NCBI RefSeq assembly: GCF_902859735.1 | Contig: NZ_CADIJY010000001.1 | Coordinates: 992,001-1,056,000, forward strand | Direction of reading: 5' to 3' | Source of the DNA: Achromobacter aegrifaciens | GTDB lineage: Bacteria > Pseudomonadota > Gammaproteobacteria > Burkholderiales > Burkholderiaceae_B | Length of the DNA: 64,000 nt | Position numbers and translations under genes: made by a program | Notes under the pieces: model-generated | What the model was told of the DNA's origin: nothing | Databases searched by the model: none | What the model saw: only the letters and a program-made list of their open reading frames with translations | Shown here: positions 1-9,271 of the stretch, in pieces | How the letters are laid out: each line of letters begins with the position of its first letter | Numbering within the stretch: the stretch's first letter is position 1

Positions 1-2
1 CG

Positions 3-1421
3 CGGCATAGCGGCCTGGCGGCGCGGACCGAGGCCGGCGAACTTTGCCGGTTCCGCACCGCCTGGGATGCCACGCTGTGGCCCTTGAGGATAGGAGGCGC
101 CGGCTTCTCTGAAGACCAGGCTTTGCGCCTGGAGCTGGAAAGCGATTCCGGCGTGGAGCTGTCGGAGCTGGAAATCCGCACACTGCGCATCCACCTGCAG
201 GGCGACTGGATGGTGACGATGCCGCTGTACGAGTTGCTGGCGGCGGGCGTGGCCGGCATATCGCTCTATGCCGAAGGGGGCGGCGTTGTGCCGCTGCCGT
301 TGACGGCCTGGCGCGAAGTGGGATATGCGCCGGAAGAGAGCGTATTGCCGCAGCCGCCGAATGGATTGCCGGCGCACGGCCTGATGCAGGAGTACTTCGC
401 ATTTCCGCGCAAGTTCCATTTCTTTGACCTGGATTTGCCGCGGGGGCTGCCGTTCAAGGGGCGCCGTTGCCAGATCGCGCTGCACCTGGACAGGCAGGCT
501 CGCGGCCTGGGCGCGATAGGCGCCCAGCATTTCCGCCTGGGTTGCACGCCGGTGATCAACCTGTACGCGCAGACCAGCGAACCGGTCACGATCGACGATA
601 GCCATTACGAATATCGCCTGGTGGCCGACAAGCGCCGTGACGAGACGACGGAAGTGCATTCGGTGCTGTCCGTGATCCTGTCCGATCCGGCGGCCGAGCG
701 CTCGATTCCCGTGCCCAGCTATGCGGAGGTCGAGCACGCGGACGCCGCTCGCGGTACGTTGTTCTGGTCTGCCCGAAGGGAACACAGCCTGCGTGACCGC
801 GTAAGCGGCACCGACATGTTCCTGAGCTTCGTGGATGCCCGCAACGAGATTCGCCGGCCCGTTGAACCCGTGGTCTACGCCAATCTGCTTTGCACCAACC
901 GGCGCCTTGCCGAGCAGGTGCCAGTGGGCGCCCGCATGGTGTTCGAACGTGTGGCGCAGAACGTATCGGTGCAATGCCTGTACGAGCCCACCGCGCAGCG
1001 CAACCCGCCCTTGGGCGGCGACGCGCTGTGGCGCCTGGTGTCGCTGTTGACGTTGAATCAGCAGTCGCTGGTGGAGTCATCGACCGGACACAAACGCCTG
1101 CAGCAGATCCTGCAGTTGTTCGCGTCCGGCAGCACGCGTGAGCAGGATCTGATCCGCGGCCTCAAGGGCGTCAGTGCGCGCCCAGTCACGGCGCATGTGG
1201 GCAAGGAGGCCTGGCGCGGCTTCTGCCACGGCATGGAAGTCACGGTGGAGTTCGACGCCGATGCGTTCGTGGGAGGATCGCCGCTGCTGCTGGGCGCAGT
1301 GCTGGCGCGGTTCTTTGCGATGTATACATCGGTCAATTCGTTCGTGCGGCTGGCGGTGCGCCGGGGCGACGAAATATGGAAGCAGTGGCAGCCCATGACG
1401 GGCTACCAGCAATCGCTATGA
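3..1421 (+). CDS. tssF: TssF, T6SS baseplate subunit (5' end outside window)
   Basis: TssF is a wedge component of the cytoplasmic T6SS baseplate, where it pairs with TssG. The reading frame is open to the left edge, so the gene begins outside the window. The first visible residues (CRFRTAWDATLWPL) match the middle of TssF proteins, and the 472 visible residues fit the C-terminal three quarters of a family about 600 residues long. A TTG at 84 is only an internal codon. The stop overlaps the ATG of tssG in an ATGA junction, indicating translational coupling. Family membership rests on the conserved region and on the tssG/clpV order that follows. Confidence 0.93.
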   Translation, partial: RHSGLAARTEAGELCRFRTAWDATLWPLRIGGAGFSEDQALRLELESDSGVELSELEIRTLRIHLQGDWMVTMPLYELLAAGVAGISLYAEGGGVVPLPLTAWREVGYAPEESVLPQPPNGLPAHGLMQEYFAFPRKFHFFDLDLPRGLPFKGRRCQIALHLDRQARGLGAIGAQHFRLGCTPVINLYAQTSEPVTIDDSHYEYRLVADKRRDETTEVHSVLSVILSDPAAERSIPVPSYAEVEHADAARGTLFWSARREHSLRDRVSGTDMFLSFVDARNEIRRPVEPVVYANLLCTNRRLAEQVPVGARMVFERVAQNVSVQCLYEPTAQRNPPLGGDALWRLVSLLTLNQQSLVESSTGHKRLQQILQLFASGSTREQDLIRGLKGVSARPVTAHVGKEAWRGFCHGMEVTVEFDADAFVGGSPLLLGAVLARFFAMYTSVNSFVRLAVRRGDEIWKQWQPMTGYQQSL

Positions 1422-2443
1422 TCGCCCGGCTGCTCTCCCGCCCGCAACGCTACAACCTGTTCCAGGCGATCGCGCTGCTGGAGCGCGCGACGCCAGCGGC
1501 CGCGCCGCTGGGCCGAGGAAATGGCGACGGCGAGGCTGTGCGCCTGCATGGGCATGTGTCGGTCGCGTTCGAGGCCAGCGACGTGCGTGCCATCGCCCGG
1601 AAGCAGGACGCGGGGCGTTGGGGCCAGGCCATGCAGACACGCTACGCCTTGACTACGCCGGTGATGACACTTGCCGGCGCCAGCAGTCCGTTGCCCTTGG
1701 CGTACACCGAACTGGTGCTGCAGCGGCGGGCGTCGCGGGATCACGCCACCGCAGATTTCCTGGATATCTTCAACCACCGCTTCCTGTCCTTCTTCTACCG
1801 AAGCCGCAAGAAGCACGCGCTGGGCCTTAACGCGTCCGCGCCGCATGCGTCGGCGCTGGTGGGCTGCCTGGATGCGCTGAGCGACCTGGGCTATGCCCGC
1901 GACGAGGCCGGTCCGCAAGGCCAGCGCCTGTGGGTCAGGCACGCCGGTCTGCTGGGCGTGGCGACGCGATCGATGACCGGGCTGCTGGCGTTGCTGGCGG
2001 ACCGTCTGGGCTTGAAGGTGCTGGGCCGGCAATTCATCGGGCAATGGCGGACGCTGGACGCGAAGGATCATTCGCGCCTGGGCGGAAAGGGGTTGGCGTT
2101 GAATGCGTCGCGGGCGCTGGGCCGCCGGGTATGGGACCAGGGGGCCGGGATCCGTATCGAATTCCTGGACCTGAGTCCCGCCCGGTTCGAGCGCCTGTTA
2201 CCCGGGGGCGCGGACCACGAACTGGCGCTGTGGCTGATCCGCAGTCACCTCCGGAGAGACCTGAACGTGGATTTCGTGCTGCACGCGCAGCCGCGCGCCG
2301 GTGCGTGCGTGCTGGGCGGCGCGGCAGCAGCCCGGCTGGGGTGGACCAGCTGGGCCACCGCCAAGCGGCAGACCCTCGCTCCGACGCCGGTGCGCCTGAC
2401 GGCGCGCATGGCGTCCGCTTCCCCATTGGCCAACCGTACATAA
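1418..2443 (+). CDS. tssG: TssG, T6SS baseplate subunit
   Basis: TssG (ImpH/VasB family) builds the T6SS baseplate wedge with TssF and TssK. The 341-residue product matches the usual length. Its N-terminus, MIARLLSRPQRYNLFQAIAL, carries the family's typical 'NLFQAI.LLER' pattern. I chose ATG 1418, which overlaps the tssF stop, over an in-frame upstream start at 1376 that lies inside tssF. The C-terminal part contains the usual WDQGAGIRIEFLDLSPARF-type segment. It is followed 12 bases later by clpV, as in many T6SS loci. Confidence 0.93.
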   Translation: MIARLLSRPQRYNLFQAIALLERATPAAAPLGRGNGDGEAVRLHGHVSVAFEASDVRAIARKQDAGRWGQAMQTRYALTTPVMTLAGASSPLPLAYTELVLQRRASRDHATADFLDIFNHRFLSFFYRSRKKHALGLNASAPHASALVGCLDALSDLGYARDEAGPQGQRLWVRHAGLLGVATRSMTGLLALLADRLGLKVLGRQFIGQWRTLDAKDHSRLGGKGLALNASRALGRRVWDQGAGIRIEFLDLSPARFERLLPGGADHELALWLIRSHLRRDLNVDFVLHAQPRAGACVLGGAAAARLGWTSWATAKRQTLAPTPVRLTARMASASPLANRT

Positions 2444-2455
2444 GGCAAATCCGGC

Positions 2456-5152
2456 ATGGATATCGACATCCGCACGCTGCTGGCCCGGCTCAACCCGGTC
2501 TGCAAGCACGCGATGGAACTGGCGGCGCAGCAGTGCGTGCGCCAGACGCATTACAACGTGGATGTCGAGCACCTGCTGCTGACGCTGCTGGAAACCGCCG
2601 CTCCCGATCTGAAAGCGGTGCTGGATCATTACCAGATCCGGGCGGAAGACGTGTCGGCGCAATTGCAGCGCGCGCAGGAGCAATTCAAGCGGGGCAACGG
2701 CCGCACTCCGTCCTTGTCGCCGAATTTCCCTCCCATGTTCCAGGAGGCATGGCTGCTCAGTTCGATGCTGCTGGGGCAGCAGCAGATCCGGTCCGGCACC
2801 CTGCTGCTGGCGTTGCTGGAGGTCGACAGCCTGCGCGGATTGCTGCTGGAGTCGGCGCCGGGATTGCTGAACATCTCCCGGGCCGACTTGCGAGCGGCAT
2901 TGCCGTCCATCCTGGCGGGCAGCGCGGAAGACGCTGGAACCTCGTCTCCCCCGTCCGGGCCGGGAGCCGCGGGCTTGCCCGCCGGCGGCGCGCCTGCCAT
3001 GCCGACGCCGGGCGAGGGCGGGACGCGCCAATCGGCGCTGGAGCTGTATACGATCGACCTGACGGCCCTGGCGCGCGAAGGGGCGATCGACCCGGTGCGT
3101 GGCAGGGATGCGGAAATCCGGCAGTTGGTCGACGTGCTGCTGCGCCGCCGGCAGAACAATCCCATTCTTACGGGCGAGGCCGGCGTGGGCAAGACCGCCG
3201 TGGTCGAGGGCTTTGCGCAGCGCATCGTGCAAGGCGACGTGCCTCCGGCCTTGTGCAATGTATCGGTCCGCTCCCTGGACCTGGCGCTGCTGCAGGCCGG
3301 GGCGGGCGTGCGCGGCGAATTCGAGAACCGGCTGAAATCGGTGATCAGTGAAGTGAAGGCGTCGGCGACTCCGGTCATCCTGTTCATCGACGAGGCCCAC
3401 CAGTTGATAGGCGCGGGCGGCAGCGAAGGGCAGGGCGACGCCGCCAATCTGCTCAAGCCTGCCTTGGCGCGCGGCGAATTGCGCACCATCGCCGCCACGA
3501 CCTGGGCCGAATACAAGCGTTACGTCGAGCGGGATCCGGCGTTGGCAAGGCGCTTTCAGGTCGTCAAGGTGGAAGAACCCACCGAGGCGGCGGCCGTCGA
3601 AATGCTGCGCGGCATGGTGCAACGGCTGGAGGCCCATCATGGCGTCGAGATCCTGGATGCCGCGGTCAGGGACGCCGTGAAGCTGTCGCACCGCTATATC
3701 TCCGGCCGGCAGTTGCCGGACAAGGCGATCAGCGTGCTGGATACGGCTTGCGCCAGGGTGGCGATCGGCCAGAGCGCGGAGCCGGAAGAAATCGAGGCCC
3801 TTGGGCGCGCTATAGAGGCGGCCGAGAACCAGCTGCGCATACTGCGCCACGAGGCCGCCACGGGCACGGACCGTCATGACGCGATCGCGGCGACGCAGCG
3901 TCAGATAGAGGATCAACGCGAACAGCACCGCCGACTGGGAGAGAAGTTGGCAGCCGAACGCAGCGCGGTGGCTGAAATCCTGACTTGGCGCCGCCGTATC
4001 GCCGACCGCGTCGTGGCCGGCAGCGACAAGGCGGCGGACGAAGAGGACCTGGACGCGTTGACCGCCAATCTGACCCGCCTGGAAAAAGGCCTTGAGGCAG
4101 TGCAGAACGACGAGCCCATCGTGCCGGTGTGCGTGGACTCTTCGGTCGTGGCGAAAGTGATTTCCGGCTGGACCGGCATTCCGGTGGGCCGGATGCTGGC
4201 CGATGAGCTGCACACCGTGCTGTATCTGCAGGAGAAACTGTCCGGACGCATCGTGGGACAGGACGAAGCCCTGGACGCCATCGCCCGGCGCATCCGTACT
4301 TTCCGCGCGGACCTGGACGATCCTGGCAAACCGGTGGGCGTGTTCCTGCTGCTGGGTCCCAGCGGCGTCGGCAAGACCGAGACCGCGTGCGCGCTGGCCG
4401 ATACCTTGTACGGCGGCGAGCGCAACATGATCACCATCAATATGTCGGAGTTCCAGGAAGCGCATAGCGTGTCGGGCCTGAAAGGCGCGCCGCCAGGATA
4501 TGTGGGATACGGCCGCGGGGGCGTGCTGACCGAAGCGGTGCGGCGCCGTCCCTACAGCGTCGTGCTGTTGGACGAAATGGAGAAGGCGCATCCCGACGTG
4601 CTCGAGCTCTTTTTCCAGGTGTTCGACAAAGGGACCATGGAGGACGGCGAGGGCGTTTCCATCGACTTCAAGAACACCCTGATCCTGTTGACGTCGAATG
4701 CGTCGCAGGACGTCATCACCGATGCCTGCCGGGGCGGGGCGCGGCCCTCCCCAGAGGTCCTGACCGAGCGTTTGCGCGCCCCGTTGTTGCGGCAGTTCAG
4801 CCCGGCGTTCCTGGGCCGCCTGGTGATGGTTCCCTACTACCCGTTGGGGGATAGCCAGATCAATGCCATTGTCAATCTGAAGCTGGAACGCCTGGCCCGG
4901 CGTTTCGCGCGCAACCACCACGCGAACCTGAGCTGGGACGACGCCGTGGCGCAGTCGATCGCGGCGCGTTGCAAGGAAGTGGACAGCGGGGCGCGCAATG
5001 TGGACCATATCCTGACGCAGGCGGTGTTGCCGGAGCTGGCGCGCCAGGTGCTGGAACGTATTTCCGTGGCCGCGCCGTTCGGCGGCGTCCATCTGGGCCT
5101 GACGCCCGCGGGTGCGATCGATTTCCGATTCCGCGATGCGGAGACCGGATAA
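2456..5152 (+). CDS. tssH: ClpV/TssH, T6SS sheath-recycling AAA+ ATPase
   Basis: ClpV is the hexameric AAA+ unfoldase that disassembles the contracted TssB/TssC sheath in the cytoplasm. The 898-residue protein has an N-terminal double Clp-N domain (about 1-160), a Gly/Pro/Ala-rich linker (about 163-195), a first AAA+ domain with Walker A GEAGVGKT (about 240-247) and Walker B VILFIDEAH, a coiled middle segment, and a second AAA+ domain with Walker A GPSGVGKT (about 634-641) and Walker B VVLLDEMEKAH. Both ATPase sites look intact. Length and architecture fit ClpV rather than ClpB, and the position between tssG and vgrG supports this. Confidence 0.95.
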   Translation: MDIDIRTLLARLNPVCKHAMELAAQQCVRQTHYNVDVEHLLLTLLETAAPDLKAVLDHYQIRAEDVSAQLQRAQEQFKRGNGRTPSLSPNFPPMFQEAWLLSSMLLGQQQIRSGTLLLALLEVDSLRGLLLESAPGLLNISRADLRAALPSILAGSAEDAGTSSPPSGPGAAGLPAGGAPAMPTPGEGGTRQSALELYTIDLTALAREGAIDPVRGRDAEIRQLVDVLLRRRQNNPILTGEAGVGKTAVVEGFAQRIVQGDVPPALCNVSVRSLDLALLQAGAGVRGEFENRLKSVISEVKASATPVILFIDEAHQLIGAGGSEGQGDAANLLKPALARGELRTIAATTWAEYKRYVERDPALARRFQVVKVEEPTEAAAVEMLRGMVQRLEAHHGVEILDAAVRDAVKLSHRYISGRQLPDKAISVLDTACARVAIGQSAEPEEIEALGRAIEAAENQLRILRHEAATGTDRHDAIAATQRQIEDQREQHRRLGEKLAAERSAVAEILTWRRRIADRVVAGSDKAADEEDLDALTANLTRLEKGLEAVQNDEPIVPVCVDSSVVAKVISGWTGIPVGRMLADELHTVLYLQEKLSGRIVGQDEALDAIARRIRTFRADLDDPGKPVGVFLLLGPSGVGKTETACALADTLYGGERNMITINMSEFQEAHSVSGLKGAPPGYVGYGRGGVLTEAVRRRPYSVVLLDEMEKAHPDVLELFFQVFDKGTMEDGEGVSIDFKNTLILLTSNASQDVITDACRGGARPSPEVLTERLRAPLLRQFSPAFLGRLVMVPYYPLGDSQINAIVNLKLERLARRFARNHHANLSWDDAVAQSIAARCKEVDSGARNVDHILTQAVLPELARQVLERISVAAPFGGVHLGLTPAGAIDFRFRDAETG

Positions 5153-5156
5153 GCCC

Positions 5157-7031
5157 ATGGCCGCCGATCAGACCCAAGCCCATTGGTTTGCCTCGGTATC
5201 CACGCCGTTCGGCAAGGACGTCCTGTTGCTGGAATCCTTCAGCGGGCGCGAGGCGATGTCGGAGCTGTTCCGGTTTGATCTCAGAATGAGGTCGGCCAAC
5301 AAGGCGCTGGATGCGAGAGCGATCGTCGGCAAGGCCGTCACGGTGACATTGCAGCGCCCGCATCAGCGGCCTCGGCACTTCAACGGAATCGTCACGCGCT
5401 TCGTGCACCTGGGCGCGGACCGCGGGCATGCCTACTACCTGGCAGAACTGCAGCCGCGCCTGTGGCTGCTGACGCTGGGGCGGGACCGTGCCATACACCA
5501 GAACAAGACCGCGTTGGACATCGTCAAGGAAACGCTGGGACGCTACGAGGTGGCATTCGAGACCCGGCTGGGAGCGGGCGCCTATCCGCGGCGTCCCTAT
5601 TGCGTGCAGTACGACGAAAGCCCATTCGACTTTATTTCCCGCCTGATGGAAGAAGAGGGAATCTTCTATTTCTTCGACGGCGCCGATGGCAGGCATACGC
5701 TGGTGCTGGCCGACAGCCCCGCCGCGCATTCCGTGAATGCGCATGCCGCCCGCCTGCAGTGCGCGCTGGACAAGGACGATGGGGCGGACCCGGACCGCGT
5801 GCATGCGTTCGAGATGGCGCACGGCATCGTGGCGCCGGGGCATGTGCTGGCGGACTATGACTATCTCACGGCGAGCACTTCCCTTGCCGCATCGCGCAAG
5901 CCGGCGCTGTTGCCCGACGCCCGGCACTATGTCTATCCCGGCAAGTACGCCGACGCCGCGGACGGCGACCGCAAGGCCGCCATCAGGCTGGCCGCGCAAC
6001 AGGCCGACGGGCAGGTGGGCAGCGGCGTCAGCGGATGCCATGGCCTGTCGGCCGGTTCCCGCTTTGAACTGGCCGGTCACCCGGACAGCGCTCTGAATGT
6101 GTCCTACGTTCTGCGGGCCGTCACGCACGACGCGACCCAGGAGGGATACCGGAACCGCTTTGACGTGCTGCCGGAGGCCGTGCCGTTCCGTCCCAGGCCT
6201 GTGACGCCCCGGCCCATGGTCACCGGGACGCATACCGCCCAGGTGGTGGGGCTGGCGGGTGAAGAGATATGGACCGACGCGCATGGGCGGGTGAAGCTGA
6301 AGTTCCATTGGGATGACGGCCCCGCGCGCGACCAGGACAGCTCCTGCTGGGTACGGGTATCGCAGAGTGTGGCGGGGCAGGGGTGGGGGCATTGGTTCCT
6401 GCCCCGAGTCGGCCAGGAGGTGGTGGTGAGTTACGTCGACGGCGACCCCGACCGGCCGCTGGTGACGGGTACGGTCTACAACAAGCAGCAGACCTTGCCC
6501 GTGCAGCTGCCGGCGGAGCAGACGCAGAGCGTCATGCGGTCGCGCTCGTCCAAGCGCGGCGTGGCGGGCAATGAGATCCGCATGGAGGACAAACTCGATG
6601 CGGAAGAACTGTACTTGCATGCGCAGAAGGACATGCGGGTCGTCATCGAGGACGCGCTTGAGACGGAGGTCGGCGGTAATGAAAGCCGCATCGTCAAGCG
6701 GGGAGACCGCCGCATCGAGGTACAGAAGGGTAAGGAATCGCATGTGGTGCAGGGCGCGCGCAGCGTCGAGGTCCATGGCGAGGAAACGCACGCCAACCGG
6801 GCGGCATTCACCCAGGACGTGGCCGGCAATTACACGCTGAAAGTCAGCGGCAATCTTGTCATCGACGTCACAGGCTCCATCAGCATCAAAAGCGCGTCGA
6901 CGTTGACCGCGCAAGCCGCAACCACGCTGAGCAACAAGGCGCTGACGATCGAACACAAGGCGACGGCGACGCAGACCGTCGATGGCGGCGGCCTGCTGGC
7001 GCTCAAGGGCGGCCTGGTCAAGATCAACTGA
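5157..7031 (+). CDS. vgrG: VgrG/TssI, T6SS spike protein
   Basis: VgrG forms the trimeric spike on the Hcp tube. The 624-residue protein has the gp27-like part first (ATPFGKDVLLLESFSGREAMSELFRF-type start, followed by DFISRLMEEEGIFYFF around 160-175), then the gp5-like OB domain (EIWTDAHGRVKLKFHWD; WVRVSQ; GWG.WFLPRVGQEVVV; GDPDRPLVTG), then the beta-helix with GNE repeats. It ends shortly after the beta-helix, so no fused effector domain is visible. I chose ATG 5157, preceded by GGAGA, over the in-frame ATG 5112 that lies inside clpV. Effectors, if any, must be carried non-covalently or through the PAAR-like protein downstream. Confidence 0.94.
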   Translation: MAADQTQAHWFASVSTPFGKDVLLLESFSGREAMSELFRFDLRMRSANKALDARAIVGKAVTVTLQRPHQRPRHFNGIVTRFVHLGADRGHAYYLAELQPRLWLLTLGRDRAIHQNKTALDIVKETLGRYEVAFETRLGAGAYPRRPYCVQYDESPFDFISRLMEEEGIFYFFDGADGRHTLVLADSPAAHSVNAHAARLQCALDKDDGADPDRVHAFEMAHGIVAPGHVLADYDYLTASTSLAASRKPALLPDARHYVYPGKYADAADGDRKAAIRLAAQQADGQVGSGVSGCHGLSAGSRFELAGHPDSALNVSYVLRAVTHDATQEGYRNRFDVLPEAVPFRPRPVTPRPMVTGTHTAQVVGLAGEEIWTDAHGRVKLKFHWDDGPARDQDSSCWVRVSQSVAGQGWGHWFLPRVGQEVVVSYVDGDPDRPLVTGTVYNKQQTLPVQLPAEQTQSVMRSRSSKRGVAGNEIRMEDKLDAEELYLHAQKDMRVVIEDALETEVGGNESRIVKRGDRRIEVQKGKESHVVQGARSVEVHGEETHANRAAFTQDVAGNYTLKVSGNLVIDVTGSISIKSASTLTAQAATTLSNKALTIEHKATATQTVDGGGLLALKGGLVKIN

Positions 7032-7039
7032 GGCGCGCC

Positions 7040-7729
7040 ATGCATAGCTCCGATACCTCCTTGCCCGAGATCCAGATCATGGAAGAGCTGGACGAGGCCG
7101 GCCGCCTCTCGGCGCGCAGTTCCTGGCAGGCCGGCGTGGCGCAAGGCCCGATGACGCGATATGGCGCTGACGGAGAAGTGTTGCTGCAGGCGGAGTTCCG
7201 GCAGGGCCGCCTGTCCGGCTCGCTTCGGATACACGACGAATTTGGCGCGTTGCTGCGTGTCGCGTCTTACGCCGAGGGCAGGTTGCATGGCGAAGCGCTG
7301 TCCTATCGCGATGGCAAGCTGGCGTCGCGCCAGCAGTATGAGCTCGGGCTATTGCACGGACCCTGCGTGGCATATGCGCAGTCGGGCCTGGAGACGTTGC
7401 GGCAGACCTACCTGATGGGCAGGCTCGATGGCATGGCCGAATACCTGCAAGATGGTGTCGTGGTCCGCCGCGAAAGCTATCGCCTGGGCCTCCTGGATGG
7501 CGAAACGCGTGACTACGCTGCGGACGGCACGCTGTTGGCAGCGTCTCCGTACCGCGCGGGGGTATTGCACGGCATCGCCCGCCGTTACGCGCCTGATGGC
7601 GCTGCGCTGGCCGAGCGCCGTTACGTGAATGGTGCGCCGGAGCAACCTTGGCGCCGCCTGGAGCCGGCAGACTCCGAACCGTCATCTCCCACTTTCGGCG
7701 CGCGCCTGGAAAAGTGGATCAGAGGATAG
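7040..7729 (+). CDS. YwqK/MORN-like repeat protein in T6SS operon
   Basis: This is a 229-residue protein built of about seven or eight degenerate repeats of 20-24 residues with the pattern 'Y..G.LHG....Y..DG.L....Y..G' (for example YAEGRLHGEALSYRDGKL and YRAGVLHGIARRYAPDG). This resembles the YwqK/MORN-variant family, some members of which are annotated as antitoxins. There is no signal peptide. It lies 8 bases after vgrG and 2 bases before the PAAR-like gene, so it is co-expressed with the spike genes. By position it could be an adaptor, chaperone or immunity-like protein, but the sequence does not decide this. Family assignment is moderately sure and function is unknown. Confidence 0.75.
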   Translation: MHSSDTSLPEIQIMEELDEAGRLSARSSWQAGVAQGPMTRYGADGEVLLQAEFRQGRLSGSLRIHDEFGALLRVASYAEGRLHGEALSYRDGKLASRQQYELGLLHGPCVAYAQSGLETLRQTYLMGRLDGMAEYLQDGVVVRRESYRLGLLDGETRDYAADGTLLAASPYRAGVLHGIARRYAPDGAALAERRYVNGAPEQPWRRLEPADSEPSSPTFGARLEKWIRG

Positions 7730-7731
7730 CC

Positions 7732-8118
7732 ATGGCCCTGCAAGTGACCGCGGGTTCGGCCCTGATGTGCAGCTTTGGCGCGGCGCCGTCCGTGCTGAAT
7801 GTAATGCCTGCGGGCGTGCTGGCGGGGGCGTTGCCCGCTGCCACCATCATGGACCATGCGCCAGTCGCCAATGTGGCGCCTTTCGGCATGTGCAGTTGCC
7901 TGGGCAATCCGGCAGTTGCCGCGGCCACCGCCGCGGCCTTGGGCGCCTTGACGCCCATGCCCTGCATGCCCGCTACGCCCGGCCCCTGGCTGCCCGGTTC
8001 ACCCACTGTGCTGATCGGCGGCAAGCCCGCCTTGCAGGACGCGTCGATGCTGCTCTGCACCTGGGGCGGACTGATCCGGATCACGGCGCCCGCGCAGGTC
8101 ACGACTTTGGTTCCCTGA
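7732..8118 (+). CDS. DUF4280 PAAR-like T6SS tip protein
   Basis: This 128-residue protein matches the DUF4280 PAAR-like family, which is thought to cap the VgrG spike. Visible landmarks are the start MALQVTAGSALMCSFGAAPS, the internal NIMDH-like element (TIMDHAPVANVAPFGMCSC), TPMPCMPATPGPWLPGSPTV and LLCTWGGLIRI, with several conserved cysteines. The start at 7732 immediately follows the previous stop; the in-frame upstream ATG 7648 lies inside that gene. There is no C-terminal toxin extension, so this is a bare tip. Its place behind vgrG supports the role. Confidence 0.88.
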   Translation: MALQVTAGSALMCSFGAAPSVLNVMPAGVLAGALPAATIMDHAPVANVAPFGMCSCLGNPAVAAATAAALGALTPMPCMPATPGPWLPGSPTVLIGGKPALQDASMLLCTWGGLIRITAPAQVTTLVP

Positions 8119-8130
8119 GGATGTGAACGC

Positions 8131-8331
8131 ATGTCTTACGTATTCTCCCTGACTCCCCGCATGTTGACCGTCACGCTGGCCTGCGCCGTCCTGCTCTGCG
8201 TGCTGCTGTTCCTGCTGGGCTTCCAGATCGGAGCCCGCCTGTCGGAACCGCCAGCCGCGCCGCCGGGTATCGCCGCCGCCGCGCCCGCCACCGTAGAGGC
8301 CGCGGCGCCCAAGGCGGACCGCCATGACTGA
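8131..8331 (+). CDS. Small single-span membrane protein, T6SS-linked
   Basis: This 66-residue ORF begins 12 bases after the PAAR-like gene and has one strong hydrophobic segment (about residues 10-34, LTVTLACAVLLCVLLFLLGF). An Ala/Pro-rich tail follows and probably lies in the periplasm. I do not recognise a family. It is tightly packed and in the same orientation as its neighbours, and a GAGGATGTGAACGC stretch before the ATG can serve as a ribosome site, so it is probably real. Whether it serves the T6SS or the amino-acid module that follows cannot be decided here. Confidence 0.62.
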   Translation: MSYVFSLTPRMLTVTLACAVLLCVLLFLLGFQIGARLSEPPAAPPGIAAAAPATVEAAAPKADRHD

Positions 8332-8376
8332 GTTCCCCGCTTCTTCCTTTTGGCTACTGACAGGCCGGAGCCTTGC

Positions 8377-9249
8377 ATGTTGCACCTATTGAAAACCCTG
8401 TTCCGGTCCGTTCGTCTCGCCGTGCTGGCGACGTTCTTCTGCGCGGCATCGGCCATGTCCTGGGGCGCGGCCGCTCAGGCGCAGACCGGCGTGGTGCGGA
8501 TGGACAACGGCGCCCTGCTGGCGCCTGAGTTTGCCCGGATCATCAACCGGGGGGAACTGGTGGTCGCATTGCTGGGCGTGGACCAGCCGCCGTTCTTCGA
8601 AGAACGGAATGGAAAGCTGAGTGGCTTTGACGTGGATTTCGCGCGGGAGATCGCGCAGAAGCTGGGAGTGCGGGTGCGCTTCAACCGCCAGGCCCAGACC
8701 TTCGACGGCGTGGTGACCCTGCTGGCCGAAGGCCAGGCGGACCTTGCCATCAGCAAGCTGTCGCGCACGCTATCGCGGGCGCGGGTCGTCAGCTTCAGCG
8801 CGCCATACCTGTCGCTCAAGCGCGCCCTGCTGCTCAACCGCGTCAAGTTCGCGCAACTGGCGCGGGGCCGCTCGGTGCCGGAGGTGATACGCGCCTATAC
8901 CGGCACGATCGGCGTGGTGGCCAAATCCTCTTATGCGGATTACGTGACGGCCAACTTTCCGCAGGCCGATGTGCGGCAATACCCCACCTGGCAGGCCGTG
9001 CTGGCCGCGCTGGACAGCGGAGAGGTCACCGCCGCCTACCGTGACGAATTCGAGGTCAAGCGCGTGCTGAAGATCGATCCCACGGCTTCGCTGCGGTTGC
9101 GGGTCGTGACGCTGCAGGATCTGGAGGACACGCTCGGCATGGCCGTCAATGCGTCGGACCAGGCGCTGCTGGGCTTTATCAACCTGTACCTGGCGGACCG
9201 CAGCGAGCGGTTCGACGTCAACGTGGTCTTGCAGGCCACCAATCACTGA
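8377..9249 (+). CDS. Periplasmic amino-acid-binding protein (SBP family 3)
   Basis: This 290-residue protein starts with a long signal peptide (about 1-36, ending near AAAQAQ) followed by a family-3 solute-binding domain. Landmarks are LVVALLGVDQPPFFEERNGKLSGFDVDFAREIAQKLG-like sequence, ADLAISKLSRTLSRARVVSFSAPY and a C-terminal AVNASDQALLGFINLYL. Family members bind amino acids or related compounds in the periplasm and normally work with ABC transporters or sensors. Here the neighbours are two secondary symporters and a racemase, with no ABC genes. ATG 8377 has GGAG 6 bases upstream and is preferred to the TTG at 8350. The ligand cannot be predicted reliably. Confidence 0.85.
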   Translation: MLHLLKTLFRSVRLAVLATFFCAASAMSWGAAAQAQTGVVRMDNGALLAPEFARIINRGELVVALLGVDQPPFFEERNGKLSGFDVDFAREIAQKLGVRVRFNRQAQTFDGVVTLLAEGQADLAISKLSRTLSRARVVSFSAPYLSLKRALLLNRVKFAQLARGRSVPEVIRAYTGTIGVVAKSSYADYVTANFPQADVRQYPTWQAVLAALDSGEVTAAYRDEFEVKRVLKIDPTASLRLRVVTLQDLEDTLGMAVNASDQALLGFINLYLADRSERFDVNVVLQATNH

Positions 9250-9271
9250 GGCAGGCGCAAGCTGGACCATC

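Noticed and set aside
2198-5158. 986-codon open frame on the minus strand opposite clpV
   Set aside because: It is antisense to an intact, well-recognised AAA+ gene, is rich in Arg/Gln/His as GC-rich shadow frames are, and has no ribosome site or recognisable domain.
4872-6956. 694-codon minus-strand open frame opposite vgrG
   Set aside because: Shadow frame of vgrG with biased composition and no domain.
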